DNA of 64,000 nucleotides. Origin: Methylocystis heyeri. Its GTDB lineage: Bacteria; Pseudomonadota; Alphaproteobacteria; Rhizobiales; Beijerinckiaceae. The notes under the pieces were generated by a model, which saw only the letters and a list, made by a program, of their open reading frames with translations, ran no database searches and was not told the origin of the DNA. Below, piece by piece: positions 49,784 to 59,816 of the stretch. The stretch is taken from assembly GCF_004802635.2 (NCBI RefSeq), contig NZ_CP046052.1, forward strand, positions 1,612,001-1,676,000. Direction: 5' to 3'. The position numbers were made by a program, and so were the translations under genes. The number at the start of each line of letters is the position of its first letter. Position 1 is the first letter of the stretch.

Positions 49784-50876
49784 TCTCGATCCCGAAACCC
49801 GAAAGCCCGATATAGGCGCGGGGTTTGGGCTGGGTGCTGCGCAGGCGAATCGAGGAAACCCCGAGATCCTTCAATATCTGCGCCCCGAGCCCGACATCGT
49901 GCCAGTTGCGCTTGCGGCTTTCCTCGGCGTTCTCGGCCTGGGGCCGCACCACATTGGCGGGCACGCCGGCGGCGCCGTCGCGCAAGTAAACCAGCACGCC
50001 CCTGCCCTCGCGGGAAAAACGCGCCAGGGTCTTCCTGATGACCTCGGCCCCGCCCATGACATCCGCCAGAATATCGGCGCGGTGCAGCCGCGCTGGAACG
50101 TCGCGCCCGTCGCCGATCGAGCCGACCACGAAAGCGAAATGCTGCACGCTGTCGAAAGGCGTGACATAGGCGTGGCCGGTCATTTCCCCGGCGTCGGTGG
50201 ACACCGGAAAGGTCGCGACCCGCTCCACCAGTTTCTCGCGCGATTGGCGATAGGCGATGAGATCCGCGACCGACACCACCACCAGCTTGTGCTCGCGGGC
50301 GAATTGCGTGATCTGCTCGCCGGTCATCACCGTGCCGTCGTCATTGGCGAGCTCGCAAATGACGCCGACCGGGGGCAGTCCGGAGAGACGGCACAGATCG
50401 ACCGCGGCCTCGGTGTGGCCCGAGCGCATGAGCACGCCACCCTCCCGGGCGATCAGGGGAAACACATGGCCGGGCCGGACGAAATCGCCCGCGCCCATGT
50501 TTCCGTTGGCGAGCGCGCGCACGGTGTTGCAGCGCTGCTCCGCCGAAATGCCGGTGGTGAGCCCGTGCCGGACGTCCACCGAGACCGTGAAGGCGGTGCC
50601 GAGCGGGGCGTCGTTCTGCGCCACCATCGGTGCGAGATGCAGGCGCCGCGCTTCCTCCAAACTCAGCGGAGCGCAGACGATGCCGCAGCAATGGCGGATG
50701 ATGAAGGCCATTTTTTCCGGCGTGCAGAGCGATGCGGCGATGACGAGATCGCCCTCGTTCTCGCGGTCGTCGTCGTCGGTCACGACCACGATCTCGCCGC
50801 GGGCGAAAGCCTCCAGGGCTTGCATGATGGACTGAGGCAAAGCTAACTCCGGGACAGCAGGAAAAGCGCGAGACAT
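49758..50876 (-). CDS. ribB: 3,4-dihydroxy-2-butanone-4-phosphate synthase with degenerate GTP cyclohydrolase II domain
   Basis: Riboflavin synthesis. The N-terminal domain (to about residue 215) is an intact RibB: VVVTDDDDRENEGDLVIAA, RHCCGIVCAPLSLEEARRL, TGISAEQRCNTVRAL, and RPGHVFPLIAREGGVLMR with RSGHTEAAVDLCRL. The C-terminal RibA-like half lacks the zinc cysteines and RCDCG motif (the region reads RLHRADILADVMGG), so it is probably inactive in GTP cyclohydrolysis. The start MSRAFPAVPEL at 50876 is preferred; the frame extends to 50990. No FMN riboswitch was recognised upstream. Confidence 0.92.
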   Translation of the reverse strand: MSRAFPAVPELALPQSIMQALEAFARGEIVVVTDDDDRENEGDLVIAASLCTPEKMAFIIRHCCGIVCAPLSLEEARRLHLAPMVAQNDAPLGTAFTVSVDVRHGLTTGISAEQRCNTVRALANGNMGAGDFVRPGHVFPLIAREGGVLMRSGHTEAAVDLCRLSGLPPVGVICELANDDGTVMTGEQITQFAREHKLVVVSVADLIAYRQSREKLVERVATFPVSTDAGEMTGHAYVTPFDSVQHFAFVVGSIGDGRDVPARLHRADILADVMGGAEVIRKTLARFSREGRGVLVYLRDGAAGVPANVVRPQAENAEESRKRNWHDVGLGAQILKDLGVSSIRLRSTQPKPRAYIGLSGFGIEITAVEPVE

Positions 50877-50986
50877 AGGCTTCGCGGCTGGCTGTGTTTC
50901 CCGATCATCTAGCGCGCTTTCCGCCCGCATGGAAACTGGCGGAGGAGGAAATCGGCCGGACGATCCGGCCGAAGCGGCGCTTTCGT

Positions 50987-51391
50987 TCAATTGAAATCCG
51001 GCTCGACGGCGCGCTCACGCAGCCGGACGCCGCCGCATTTCGAACAAGGCGCGAATCGGTAGCCGGCCTCGCCCGCGAGCAGCGCTCTGGTGGGCTCCCG
51101 CCGCATCGGCGCATCCGCGCCGGCGACCGAGACGAGCCTGACCTGGATTTCGTCGCCGAGGCGGAACTCGGTGTCCTCGATCCACTCCACGCTCTGGTCG
51201 CCGAGAGGGTCGGAGGTGTCGATGCCGCCGACCCGCAGATCGAGGCCGTCTATCCCGGAGCCCTCGACCGCGCGGGATGAAGCGAGGGCGCCCTTGCCGA
51301 CCCAGGTCAGCATAAGGGATACGGCGCCGCTGTCCTCCAACCCGGCTACAGCGACTTTCCTGCCGTTTTTCCAGATTTCGAATCCGAGCAC
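50987..51391 (-). CDS. Hypothetical protein
   Basis: A 134-residue predicted cytoplasmic protein with GTG start at 51391, supported by an excellent GAGGAGG. Composition is balanced and beta-rich (FEIWKNGRKVAVAGLED, VSLMLTWVGKG, WIEDTEFRLGDEIQVRLVS). It ends with a CSKCGG knuckle that could bind zinc only with partners, since no second pair is present. It lies 110 bases upstream of ribB on the same strand and may be co-transcribed. Family not recognised. Confidence 0.7.
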   Translation of the reverse strand: MLGFEIWKNGRKVAVAGLEDSGAVSLMLTWVGKGALASSRAVEGSGIDGLDLRVGGIDTSDPLGDQSVEWIEDTEFRLGDEIQVRLVSVAGADAPMRREPTRALLAGEAGYRFAPCSKCGGVRLRERAVEPDFN

Positions 51392-51560
51392 CTGACCTCC
51401 TCGAGCCGAATGGCTTCGACCGTCCTGAAGGTGTTTCTAGGTCCAAACCATTTCCAATCGCGCCCAGTTTTCACTCAAATTTTAGCCGTTGATTTTGGCG
51501 ACGGTTTTGGCCACACGAACGCGCACGGACCGCCCGCTTCGGCTGAGGAGACAAAGGAAA

Positions 51561-52310
51561 ATGATCGGACGGTCGAACCCGCAGAAGCTCTTCCTGGCTC
51601 TGGTCCTGGCCGTTTTATGGGGCGTCCCCGCGGCGGCGGCCTGCCGCGATTTCGAAGAGGGAGCGGCCTCCTACGCCATATGCGAGTTCGACGCGCGCAA
51701 GAGCGACATACGGCTGTTCCTCGAGGACTCCAAAGGCGTGGTGTTGGGGAGTTTTTCCGCTCTCGAAAGCGCGCTGAACGCCAAGGGCGAAGCGCTGGCC
51801 TTCGCCATGAACGCCGGGATGTACGACCAGAACCGCGAGCCGATAGGCCTGTTCATCCAGCGCGGCCAGATCGTTCACCCCGCCAACACCCGCCCGGGCG
51901 CAGGCAACTTCCACATGAAGCCCAATGGCGTGTTCTGGATCGACGATGGCAAAGCCGGGGTCACGGAAACGGGCCGTTTTCTCAGCTCCCGTCTGCATCC
52001 CGCCTATGCCACGCAGTCAGGCCCGCTGCTGGTGTCCGGCGGCCGGATCAACCCTCACATTCATGACAGCGGCAGTTCGGAAAAGATCCGTAACGGCGTC
52101 TGCGTGGCGGAAGGGCGGTTCGTCCGTTTCGTGATCTCCAACCAGCCTGTCACCTTCCACGCCTTCGCCCATCTCTTCCGCGAACGGCTGCAATGCGCCG
52201 ACGCCCTGTTTCTCGACGGCTCGATCTCCTCGCTTTACGCTCCCGAACTCGGGCGCCGCGACCGTTTCATGCCGATGGGACCGATTGTGGGCGTGGTGAA
52301 GAAACCGTGA
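51561..52310 (+). CDS. Exported phosphodiester-glycosidase family protein (DUF2233/NAGPA-like)
   Basis: A 249-residue exported protein with signal LFLALVLAVLWGVPAAAAC. The body has the fold signatures of the NAGPA/DUF2233 group: FAMNAGMYDQNREPIGLFI, NFHMKPNGVFWID, ATQSGPLLVSGG and ADALFLDGSISSLYAPE. Related domains cleave phosphodiester-linked sugars; bacterial substrates, perhaps envelope glycans or teichoic-like material, are mostly unknown. The start MIGRSNPQK at 51561 has AAAGGAAA upstream; the frame stays open to 51489 without signal character. Confidence 0.85.
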   Translation: MIGRSNPQKLFLALVLAVLWGVPAAAACRDFEEGAASYAICEFDARKSDIRLFLEDSKGVVLGSFSALESALNAKGEALAFAMNAGMYDQNREPIGLFIQRGQIVHPANTRPGAGNFHMKPNGVFWIDDGKAGVTETGRFLSSRLHPAYATQSGPLLVSGGRINPHIHDSGSSEKIRNGVCVAEGRFVRFVISNQPVTFHAFAHLFRERLQCADALFLDGSISSLYAPELGRRDRFMPMGPIVGVVKKP

Positions 52311-52428
52311 CCTGTGCAGCCGCGACGATAAGCGCGCACGCGGCGCCATTGCCCTATTCATAATAAAATGAATACTTAACCGAAGCCGCGCCCGATCCTG
52401 CGCGCGCCCATATTGGAAGGCTCCTGAT

Positions 52429-52821
52429 ATGCGATCGATCCTGCGGACTCTTGGTCTTCTCGCCTGCCTCACGCCGCTCGGCGCGCTGGCGCAAGCTTAT
52501 GGCGAGCGCGGCGGCGGCGATCCGCTGCTGGGAACCTGGCTCCAGACCTATTCCACCGCAGGCCAATGTCCGACCTGCTCGATCACCATCCAGCAGGAGG
52601 GCGACGGCTATCTGATCTCGAGCAGCAACGGCTGGTCGGCCAGAGTGGTCGGCGGACCGCACGGCGCGGTCGGCGGCGGCTCTTGGAATACGCATGGCGC
52701 ATGGGGCGGCGCCCTTCAGCTGCGTCTCAGAACGCACGGCGACGAACTCGAACTGTCGATGACCGCGGAAAGATCCGGGGCCACGCTGACCTCGACCTAC
52801 GTCGCCGCCGACGCGCGCTGA
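52429..52821 (+). CDS. Secreted hypothetical protein
   Basis: A 130-residue exported protein: signal LRTLGLLACLTPLGALAQA, then a Gly-rich linker, a cysteine pair QCPTCSITI and a beta-rich domain (GDGYLISSSNGWSARVVGG, LQLRLRTHGDELELSMT) that looks like a small lipocalin-like barrel. It starts a run of small envelope genes (52429-53952). Not recognised as a named family. An A+T-rich stretch just upstream (about 52350-52380) probably holds its promoter. Confidence 0.7.
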   Translation: MRSILRTLGLLACLTPLGALAQAYGERGGGDPLLGTWLQTYSTAGQCPTCSITIQQEGDGYLISSSNGWSARVVGGPHGAVGGGSWNTHGAWGGALQLRLRTHGDELELSMTAERSGATLTSTYVAADAR

Positions 52822-52960
52822 CAGGCGCGCCGGGCCTCCCGGCCCGCGCACCCGCCCCGATCAAGGCAATTTGCCCATCATTTACGGGAGAGGTTCCGTT
52901 TCGTTCGAGCGTCTTGTCAGGCCTTCTCAGGCCCGCCGCCAAACAACGAGGACCACCCCG

Positions 52961-53440
52961 ATGACCTTTGCCTCCATAAGCCAGAAACTCCCGTCCCGCG
53001 CGGGTTTCCTGCTTCTCTACGCCACGCTGCTGCTCGCGATCGCGCTTCTCATCGCCTGGGCGCTGGGCGTGACGCTGTTTTTTCCGAACGGCGAACTCGC
53101 GAGGCATATTGTCGAGCGTCAGGATCTCATCCGCGCACATATCGATTTTCTGATGATGGCCCAGTTCTTCTTTCTGTTCGGCCTGCTCGCGCGCCAATAT
53201 GAGATCGAGCCGCCGCGCTGGGCCATACTGGCGGCGAGCTTCGGCGCCTTCGTCAATCCCTTGTCCTTCGTGAGACGCGCCCTTGCGCCCAAGCTCGATC
53301 CCGCTCTGCTGCCGGAGCCGCATTTCCCGCCCCTCGCCGCGATAAGCTTTTCGGCCGTGACGATCGGCTTTTTGGTCCTGGCCGGGACCGTGGTCCATGC
53401 CGCGTGGCGCTCGAATCGCGACGCCCGGAGGATCGTATGA
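52961..53440 (+). CDS. Four-helix membrane protein, hypothetical
   Basis: A 159-residue membrane protein with helices at FLLLYATLLLAIALLIAWAL, DFLMMAQFFFLFGLLA, WAILAASFGAFVNPLSFV and ISFSAVTIGFLVLAGTVVHA. The RQDLIRAHIDFLMM segment recalls small four-helix proteins annotated as hydroxylaminobenzene-mutase-like, but that resemblance is slight. The start at 52961 has GAGGA upstream. It overlaps the next gene by ATGA, so the two are made together. Confidence 0.75.
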   Translation: MTFASISQKLPSRAGFLLLYATLLLAIALLIAWALGVTLFFPNGELARHIVERQDLIRAHIDFLMMAQFFFLFGLLARQYEIEPPRWAILAASFGAFVNPLSFVRRALAPKLDPALLPEPHFPPLAAISFSAVTIGFLVLAGTVVHAAWRSNRDARRIV

Positions 53441-53952
53441 AGAGGTTTGTCGCCGCCTTCGGCGCGCTCTTCTTGGTCGGCGTCGGACAGGCTCTCGCCG
53501 CGCCGCGCCTGCTCATACTGAACTTCGAGATTCTGGATACGTCCAACGAGCCGGTCGATCGCAGATCCGAGCATGAGCGCCGGCTGGCGATGATCCGTGA
53601 TCATATCGCCGAGGCGCTCGACCGGCGCGGACTCTACCAGATCGCCGACAATGCCCTGCTCGAAGCCAGAATTCATGAAATTCTGGCGCGTCAATACTTG
53701 CGCGACTGCAACGGCTGCGAGATCGAACTCGCGCAACAGGCGGGGGCCGAGTTCGTCATGCGAGGCAAATTCAACAAGATCAGCACGCTGGTCGGCAGCA
53801 TGGATATCGAGATCAAGAGAGTCGCGACCGACCGGCCCGTCTATATCCAGAACTTCGGCTTCCGCGGCGACACCGACGAAGCCTGGACGCGAGCGGCGGA
53901 ATTCTTCGCTCGAAGCCTCGCACGCAAGATGGCCCAGGGGGAAGCCCAATAG
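53437..53952 (+). CDS. Exported DUF2380/DUF3280-like protein
   Basis: A 171-residue exported protein: signal FVAAFGALFLVGVGQALAA, then RLLILNFEILDTSNEP, the HERRLAMIRDHIAEALDRRG helix, CNGCEIELAQQAGAEFVM and FNKISTLVGSMDIEI. These features match the DUF2380/DUF3280 group of periplasmic proteins, common in methylotrophs and other alphaproteobacteria, whose function is unknown; the pattern suggests a TolB-N-like fold. Coupled to the membrane protein before it. About 175 bases of gene-free sequence separate it from purS. Confidence 0.78.
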   Translation: MKRFVAAFGALFLVGVGQALAAPRLLILNFEILDTSNEPVDRRSEHERRLAMIRDHIAEALDRRGLYQIADNALLEARIHEILARQYLRDCNGCEIELAQQAGAEFVMRGKFNKISTLVGSMDIEIKRVATDRPVYIQNFGFRGDTDEAWTRAAEFFARSLARKMAQGEAQ

Positions 53953-54127
53953 TCGGCGGCGGCGGCGTGGAGCCCGAGCCCCCGCCTCCCGGCAGGCCGC
54001 GACAGCGCCCCAAAGCCGCGATACACAGGCCCGGGTTCCTCGCGCCGCCCCGCTCCACGCAAACCTTGCGCTTTCGCGCCGAGACCTTTAACCCATGGCC
54101 ATCAGTTCTCAGCCGGTGGAAAGAGCC

Positions 54128-54364
54128 ATGAAAGCCCGCGTCATCGTCACCCTGAAAAACGGCGTACTCGACCCCCAGGGCAAGGCGATCGAAGGCGCGC
54201 TTTCCTCGCTCGGCGTCCCCGGCGTCGCCAGCGTCCGGCAGGGCAAGGTGTTCGACGTCGAGCTTTCGCTGGCCGATAAGGAGGCGGCGCGCGAGGCGCT
54301 GACCGCCGCCTGCGAGAAGCTGCTCGCCAACACCGTGATCGAGAATTTCCACATCGAGCTTTGA
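54128..54364 (+). CDS. purS: Phosphoribosylformylglycinamidine synthase subunit PurS
   Basis: Small subunit of the three-part FGAM synthetase (PurLQS) of purine synthesis; 78 residues. Signature: KARVIVTLKNGVLDPQGKAI, then GVPGVASVRQGKVFDVEL and CEKLLANTVIENFHIEL. The start at 54128 has GGAAAG upstream. PurQ follows 12 bases later, giving the standard purS-purQ pair; purL is not in the window. Confidence 0.96.
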   Translation: MKARVIVTLKNGVLDPQGKAIEGALSSLGVPGVASVRQGKVFDVELSLADKEAAREALTAACEKLLANTVIENFHIEL

Positions 54365-54376
54365 GCGGAGCCGTTC

Positions 54377-55063
54377 ATGAAAGCCGCCGTCATCGTCTTC
54401 CCCGGCTCCAACCGCGAGGGCGACATGGCCCGCGCACTGCAACAGGCGACCGGCCGCAAGCCCGACATGCTCTGGCACGGCGACCATGAACTCCCCGCGG
54501 GCACGGACCTCGTCGTGCTGCCGGGAGGCTTTTCCTATGGCGACTATCTGCGCTGCGGAGCCGTCGCCGGACGCGCTGCGATCATGGACGCGGTGCGGGC
54601 TCACGCCGCGCGCGGCGGCCTCGTGCTCGGGGTCTGCAACGGCTTCCAGATTCTCTGCGAGAGCGGGCTGCTGCCGGGCGTCCTGATGCGCAACGCCAAT
54701 CTGCGTTTCGTGTGCAAGATGCAGCATCTTCGCGTCGAGCGCAGCGACACCCCCTTCACCCGCCATTATGCCGCCGGCCAGACGATCGAGGTCGCCATCG
54801 CCCATGGCGAGGGCAATTACGAGGCCGACGACGCCACCATCGAGCGGCTGGAGGGCGAGGGTCTCGTGGCCTTCCGTTATTGCGACGCGCAGGGCCGCGT
54901 CGGCGGCGCGGCCAATCCCAACGGCTCGCGCAACGACATCGCCGGGATTTTTTCTGATCGGCGCAATGTGCTGGGACTGATGCCGCACCCCGAAAATCTG
55001 ATCGACCCGCTCGCCGGCGGGATCGACGGGCGCGGCCTGTTCGAAAGCCTCGCCGCCGCCTGA
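54377..55063 (+). CDS. purQ: Phosphoribosylformylglycinamidine synthase subunit PurQ
   Basis: Glutaminase subunit of FGAM synthetase, feeding ammonia to PurL; 228 residues. Class-I amidotransferase motifs are complete: [35 protein letters not shown], the nucleophile Cys87 in [19 protein letters not shown], and [14 protein letters not shown] with catalytic His and Glu. [19 protein letters not shown] is also typical. Translated after purS. Confidence 0.97.
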   Translation: MKAAVIVFPGSNREGDMARALQQATGRKPDMLWHGDHELPAGTDLVVLPGGFSYGDYLRCGAVAGRAAIMDAVRAHAARGGLVLGVCNGFQILCESGLLPGVLMRNANLRFVCKMQHLRVERSDTPFTRHYAAGQTIEVAIAHGEGNYEADDATIERLEGEGLVAFRYCDAQGRVGGAANPNGSRNDIAGIFSDRRNVLGLMPHPENLIDPLAGGIDGRGLFESLAAA

Positions 55064-55096
55064 GCGCGGCTGGTCGCCTTTCGGAGGGTGGGCAAC

Positions 55097-55513
55097 ATGC
55101 CGGAGAGCAGCGGACGCAAGAAATTTCCAGTCGCCTTGGGACTGGGCCTCGCCGCCCTGGCCGCGCTGCTGGCGGCCTTCGGCGCGCGCATCTGGCAGTT
55201 CAGCGAGCCGCCCGCGGTCCCGGCCCTATTGCAGGGGCTCGAGGACTCCAGCGCCGCAGGTAGCCAGGAAGCTTTCCTCGCCCGTCTCGACAAGCGCTTT
55301 CCCAAAGGCTCATCCGAATCGGCCATGATCGCCGCGCTGCTCGGCGAGGGCTTCAAGCTCCGCAAGGACGCCCATTCGGCGGAACAGGAAGCCGTCTATG
55401 AGCGCGGCTCCAGCATCAACGACAGATGCCGGCGCAGCGGTTCGGTGCAGTGGAGCGCCGAAAACGACCGACTGACCGGCGTCAGCGGCGGCTATTACCT
55501 GCACTGCCAATAG
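55097..55513 (+). CDS. Membrane-anchored hypothetical protein
   Basis: A 138-residue protein with a basic head (SSGRKKFP), one membrane helix (VALGLGLAALAALLAAFGARI) and an exported domain with KRFPKGSSESAMIAALLGEGF, a cysteine in NDRCRRSG and another at the end (YYLHCQ), possibly disulfide-bonded. GGAGG lies before the ATG at 55097; a GTG at 55088 is an alternative. It lies downstream of purQ and may be co-transcribed. Not recognised. Confidence 0.7.
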   Translation: MPESSGRKKFPVALGLGLAALAALLAAFGARIWQFSEPPAVPALLQGLEDSSAAGSQEAFLARLDKRFPKGSSESAMIAALLGEGFKLRKDAHSAEQEAVYERGSSINDRCRRSGSVQWSAENDRLTGVSGGYYLHCQ

Positions 55514-55525
55514 CTTTACGGCGGC

Positions 55526-56527
55526 TCACCGCCCCGCGCCATGGGCGATGGTCATCAAGGCGCGCGCGGCTTCCACCCGCGCCATGTCGGCGTGAGCCCG
55601 CGCCCTGCCCTGCGCGGCGCGCAGGGTCTCGATGAGGGCGGCGAGCCGCGGCGCCGGCCAAAGCTTGAGATGGGCCTCGATCACCGAGTCGGGAACGGCG
55701 AAAAAGCCGCCGCGCTTCACCGTCATCAGGCCGCCCCCGATGCGCCCGCGATGCAGCGAGAGGGCGTAGCGCAAGGCGTTGGAGATCAGCAGCGTCGGAT
55801 CGCCGCCCTGCGCCAGGGTCTCGTCGAAATCGGCGCCCGCCGCCCGCATTCTCCCGCTGAAGGCGTCCAGCATCACGGAATCGGCGGCGCTTTTCGAGGC
55901 GTGCGCCACGATCTCCAATATGTCGGTCGGCTCGATGCGCTTGCGCCCATGCATGTAAAGCAGGAGCTTCTGCAATTCCGAGCGGCTCATCAGCCGGTCT
56001 TCGCCGAGCGCCGCCTGCAGCAGCGCGCGCGCTTCCGAGGAGATCGCGAGCCCGGCCTCATGCAGCGTCCTGTCGATCAGCGCGTTCACATCCGCATCGC
56101 TGTCGGGCGAACATTCGATCGCGGCGCCGTCCTTGGCGCCCTCGATCAATTTGCGCAGCGGCGCGTCCCTGCGCAACGCTCCCGCCGTGAGTATGACGCT
56201 GCAGTCCCTCGGCGGCGCAGCCAGGAGCTTTTCGACGGCCGGCGCCACCGCCTTTGCCCCGGTCTCGACCAGCAAAGCGCGCCGGCCGCCAAAGAGCGGC
56301 ACGGTGTTGGCCTCGTCGAGCAGCGTAAGCGGATCGGCGGCCACCGCGTCGCCGTTCATTTCGACGAACTGGAAAGGATCGCGGCGGTCGTCGACCCGAC
56401 GCTCGGCGAGGCGCAGGGCGCGTTCGCGCACCAGCCCGGCGTCCGAGCCATGCACGAGAAACAGAAACACATGCGCGGGCGGCGCTTCGATGAAGCGTTC
56501 CGCATCGCCCTTTCTGATCGCGACCAT
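55526..56527 (-). CDS. holA: DNA polymerase III subunit delta
   Basis: Clamp-loader subunit that opens the beta sliding clamp; 333 residues. Typical: HVFLFLVHGSDAGLVRERAL at the start, DPLTLLDEANTVPLFGGRRALLVE, the AINA-like three-domain layout, LGEDRLMSRSELQKLLLYM, and the C-terminal domain with GGDPTLLISNALRYALSLHR. It ends the leuS-lptE-holA cluster, an order known from many alphaproteobacteria. The gene starts 11 bases after the end of lptE. Confidence 0.94.
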   Translation of the reverse strand: MVAIRKGDAERFIEAPPAHVFLFLVHGSDAGLVRERALRLAERRVDDRRDPFQFVEMNGDAVAADPLTLLDEANTVPLFGGRRALLVETGAKAVAPAVEKLLAAPPRDCSVILTAGALRRDAPLRKLIEGAKDGAAIECSPDSDADVNALIDRTLHEAGLAISSEARALLQAALGEDRLMSRSELQKLLLYMHGRKRIEPTDILEIVAHASKSAADSVMLDAFSGRMRAAGADFDETLAQGGDPTLLISNALRYALSLHRGRIGGGLMTVKRGGFFAVPDSVIEAHLKLWPAPRLAALIETLRAAQGRARAHADMARVEAARALMTIAHGAGR

Positions 56528-56538
56528 CCGCGGGAAAG

Positions 56539-57075
56539 CTAAGGCGCCGGCGGACGCGAGGCCAGCGCCGTGGCGACTCTGGTCCTGATTTCGTCGGCGA
56601 TCACCCTGGCGTTGCGGTTCTCGGCGTCGCGCGCGGCGCGAATATTGGTCAACCGGTTGCTGAAACGGTCGTAGCTCGCAATGTTCAAAGCCACGCCCTT
56701 GGTGATTTCTTTTTCGTCGGGCAAGGTCACGAGCGCATATTGCGCGTCGACGATCACGGTGGCGGAGGTCGCGCGCGAGGTCACCGTGTCGATGATCGGC
56801 GTGCGGGCGCTTTCCCGCAGCGTCACCGTCAGGCGGTAGCGCGGCGTGACATGCGAGCCGGTGCCGTTGAGCGCGAAGATCAGCTCGTTGCGCACGAAAT
56901 GCCCGAGCCGGTCGGGAATCGGAACGACGTCGATCGCCTGAAGTTCGTCGGCGAGGCCGGCGTTCGAGCTCAGCGGGCCGTACATGGGCTCTATGCAGCC
57001 CGACAAAGCCGTGGCGGCCAACGCCACGGCGGCGAGAACGCGAGCCCGACGCCGCCCCCGATCAAACCACGACAT
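56539..57075 (-). CDS. lptE: LPS-assembly lipoprotein LptE
   Basis: Outer-membrane lipoprotein that plugs LptD for lipopolysaccharide insertion; 178 residues. Signal [15 protein letters not shown], then [53 protein letters not shown] and [20 protein letters not shown], matching alphaproteobacterial LptE. The start overlaps the leuS end by 14 bases, so they are co-translated. Confidence 0.92.
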   Translation of the reverse strand: MSWFDRGRRRARVLAAVALAATALSGCIEPMYGPLSSNAGLADELQAIDVVPIPDRLGHFVRNELIFALNGTGSHVTPRYRLTVTLRESARTPIIDTVTSRATSATVIVDAQYALVTLPDEKEITKGVALNIASYDRFSNRLTNIRAARDAENRNARVIADEIRTRVATALASRPPAP

Positions 57076-59683
57076 TGACGATCCTCTTCGGAACGAGAAT
57101 GAACTTCTTCACCGGCCGGCCCTCCAGCGCGCGCTGCACGCCTTCCTGCTTCAAGGCTTCGGCCCGGACCGTCGCCTCGTCCGCGTCATGCGCGACCAGA
57201 ATCTCGGCGCGCTTCTTTCCATTGACCTGCACCGGCAAGCTTATCAGTTCCTGGGCGATCAGGGTAGGATCGGCGACCGGCCAGGAAGCCTGCGCCGCCA
57301 GATCCTCATGACCGAGATCCTCCCAGCATTCCTCGGCGACGTGAGGCGTCATCGGCGCCACCAGAAGGATCAGCTTTTCGGCGGCCTCGCGGAAAGCGAA
57401 AGCCAGATCGTCGGAAACGCCCTCTTCGGTCACGGCGTCCAGCGCCGTCGTCAGCTCATTGGCGAATTCGCGGATGCGGGCGATCGCGCTGTTGAAGCGC
57501 AGGCGCTCGATGTTTTCGCTCACCTGGGCGACGGCGCGGTGGGTCGCCTGGCGCAGCCTGGTCGCCTCTTCGCCGAACTGCGCCGGAGCCGGCGCATCGA
57601 TCGGGGCGGCGACGCAGCCGGCTTCGCCGGTTAGGCGCCACAGGCGCTGCACGAAGCGCCACGCTCCCTGCGCGCCTTCGTCCGACCAGATCACGTCGCG
57701 GTCCGGCGGCGAGTCCGAAAGCACGAAAAGCCGCGCGGTGTCGGCGCCGTAGCTCGCGATGATGTCGTCGGGGTCGACGGTATTCTTCTTGGACTTCGAC
57801 ATCTTCTCGATCGAGCCGATGACGACTTCGGCGCCGTCCTCGATCAGGAAGGCGCGCCGGCCCTTTTCGTTGGTCTCGAAGCGGATCTCGGCGGGAGAAA
57901 CCCAGCCCTCCGGGCCTTTGTAGGTTTCGTGCACCACCATGCCCTGGGTGAACAGGCCAGAGAAAGGCTCGGCGATGTCCCCATGGCCGGAATCACGCAT
58001 GGCGCGGGCGAAGAAGCGCGAATAGAGCAGATGCAGGATCGCGTGCTCGATGCCGCCGATGTATTGGTCCACCGGCAGCCAGCGGCGCAGCGCCTCCCTG
58101 TCCGCCGGCGCCGAAGCATTGTGCGGATCGGCGAAGCGCGCGTAATACCAGGACGAGTCGACGAAAGTGTCCATCGTGTCGGTCTCGCGCCGCGCCGGCT
58201 TGCCGCAGTTCGGACAGGCGACATGCTTCCAGGTCGGATGGCGATCCAGCGGATTGCCGGGCTGGTCGAAGGTGACGTCCTCGGGCAAGGTGACGGGCAG
58301 ATCGGCGGAGGGAACCGGAACCGCGCCGCAATCGTCGCAGTGGATGATCGGGATCGGGCAGCCCCAATAGCGCTGGCGCGAGACGCCCCAGTCGCGCAGC
58401 TTGTAATTGACCTTGCGCTTGCCCTGCGGGGCGCCGAACAGCAGCGTTCGCTCGAGCCGGGAAGCCGCCGCCTCCTTCGCTTCCGCCACGGTCAGCCCGT
58501 CGAGGAAGTCCGAATTGATCAGCCGTCCCTCGCCCTCAAAGGCCTCGTCGGTCACTTTGAGGCTCGCCGGGTCCACGCCTTCGGGACACACCACAGGGGT
58601 CGCGCCGAGGCCGAAAATCCGGGAGAAATCCAGATCGCGCTGGTCATGGGCCGGGCAACCGAAGATCGCGCCCGTGCCGTAATCCATGAGCACGAAATTG
58701 GCGACATAGACCGGCAGCAGCCAGTTTTCGTCGAACGGGTGGCGGACCTTCAACCCGGTGTCGAAGCCCTTTTTCTCGGCCGTCTCGATCGCCGCGACCG
58801 AGGTGCCCATCTGGTGGCATTCGTCGATGAACGCCCCGAGCGCCGCATTGTCCGCGGCAAGCGACTGCGCCAGAGGGTGATCCGCCGCCACCGCGAGGAA
58901 CTTTGCGCCGAACAGCGTATCCGGCCGCGTGGTGAAGACTTCGATCTCGCGGGCTTCGCCCAGAGCCGACGCAAGCGCGAAGCGCAGCAGCAACCCTTCC
59001 GAACGGCCGATCCAGTTGTGCTGCATCAGCCGCACTTTTTCAGGCCATCGCTCGAGCGTCTCCAGGCCCGCGAGCAGATCCTCCGAGTAGTCGGTGATCT
59101 TGAAGAACCACTGGGTCAGGTCGCGCTGCTCCACCAGCGCGCCCGAGCGCCAGCCGCGCCCATCGATCACCTGCTCGTTCGCCAGCACGGTGTGATCCAC
59201 CGGGTCCCAATTGACCTTGGACTGCTTACGGTCGACGATCCCGGCGCGCAGAAAATCGAGAAAGAGCTGTTGCTGGCGGCCGTAATAGGCGGGATCGCAA
59301 GTCGCGATCTCCCGCGACCAATCGAGCGAAAGGCCGAGCGACTTGAGCTGGGCGCGCATCGACGCGATATTGGCGTAGGTCCATTCGGCGGGGTGGCGCT
59401 TGCCCTGCATGGCCGCGTTTTCGGCTGGAAGTCCGAAGGCGTCCCAGCCCATGGGATGCAGCACGTCGGAGCCTTTGGCGCGCATGAAGCGGGCGATGAC
59501 GTCGCCCATGGAATAGTTGCGCACATGGCCCATGTGGATGCGCCCGGAGGGATAGGGGAACATCTCCAGCACGTAATATTTGGGCTTTTCGGGGTGCGCC
59601 CCCGCCTTGAAGACCTGCGCGTCTTCCCAGATTTTTCGCCACTTGGGTTCGACAGCGGCGAAATTATAGCGTTCGGCTCTCAT
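57062..59683 (-). CDS. leuS: Leucyl-tRNA synthetase
   Basis: Class-I aminoacyl-tRNA synthetase charging tRNA-Leu; 873 residues, normal length. Start [19 protein letters not shown] at 59683 (the frame's further extension is not conserved). HIGH motif as HMGH in [19 protein letters not shown]; editing domain with [20 protein letters not shown]; zinc-like [25 protein letters not shown] in [18 protein letters not shown]. All parts are present. Heads leuS-lptE-holA. A palindromic repeat copy lies 20 bases upstream. Confidence 0.97.
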   Translation of the reverse strand: MRAERYNFAAVEPKWRKIWEDAQVFKAGAHPEKPKYYVLEMFPYPSGRIHMGHVRNYSMGDVIARFMRAKGSDVLHPMGWDAFGLPAENAAMQGKRHPAEWTYANIASMRAQLKSLGLSLDWSREIATCDPAYYGRQQQLFLDFLRAGIVDRKQSKVNWDPVDHTVLANEQVIDGRGWRSGALVEQRDLTQWFFKITDYSEDLLAGLETLERWPEKVRLMQHNWIGRSEGLLLRFALASALGEAREIEVFTTRPDTLFGAKFLAVAADHPLAQSLAADNAALGAFIDECHQMGTSVAAIETAEKKGFDTGLKVRHPFDENWLLPVYVANFVLMDYGTGAIFGCPAHDQRDLDFSRIFGLGATPVVCPEGVDPASLKVTDEAFEGEGRLINSDFLDGLTVAEAKEAAASRLERTLLFGAPQGKRKVNYKLRDWGVSRQRYWGCPIPIIHCDDCGAVPVPSADLPVTLPEDVTFDQPGNPLDRHPTWKHVACPNCGKPARRETDTMDTFVDSSWYYARFADPHNASAPADREALRRWLPVDQYIGGIEHAILHLLYSRFFARAMRDSGHGDIAEPFSGLFTQGMVVHETYKGPEGWVSPAEIRFETNEKGRRAFLIEDGAEVVIGSIEKMSKSKKNTVDPDDIIASYGADTARLFVLSDSPPDRDVIWSDEGAQGAWRFVQRLWRLTGEAGCVAAPIDAPAPAQFGEEATRLRQATHRAVAQVSENIERLRFNSAIARIREFANELTTALDAVTEEGVSDDLAFAFREAAEKLILLVAPMTPHVAEECWEDLGHEDLAAQASWPVADPTLIAQELISLPVQVNGKKRAEILVAHDADEATVRAEALKQEGVQRALEGRPVKKFILVPKRIVNVVV

Positions 59684-59703
59684 GATCGGGATTGGTCCGG
59701 CTC

Positions 59704-59816
59704 TAGAGCGCATTATCGCAAAAGCTGACAGGCTTTTGCGATAATGCGCTCCCACTCCTAAACGTGGCGCGATTTCCTGTCGCTCGGACGATTCCGTTCG
59801 AGCGGAATGCGCGCTA
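59704..59816. repeat. Palindromic multi-hairpin intergenic repeat, copy 3
   Basis: A 113-bp member of the same family: opens TAGAGCGCATTATCGCAAAAG and ends GCGCGCTA. The first stem GAGCGCATTATCGCAAAAG pairs almost perfectly with CTTTTGCGATAATGCGCTC. The last stem is CTCGGACG/CGTTCGAG with the intact TTCC-type loop that is interrupted in copy 4. It lies in the leuS leader. Confidence 0.85.

Noticed and set aside
50877..50986. FMN riboswitch before ribB
   Set aside because: The region is short and I could not find the conserved RFN element segments.
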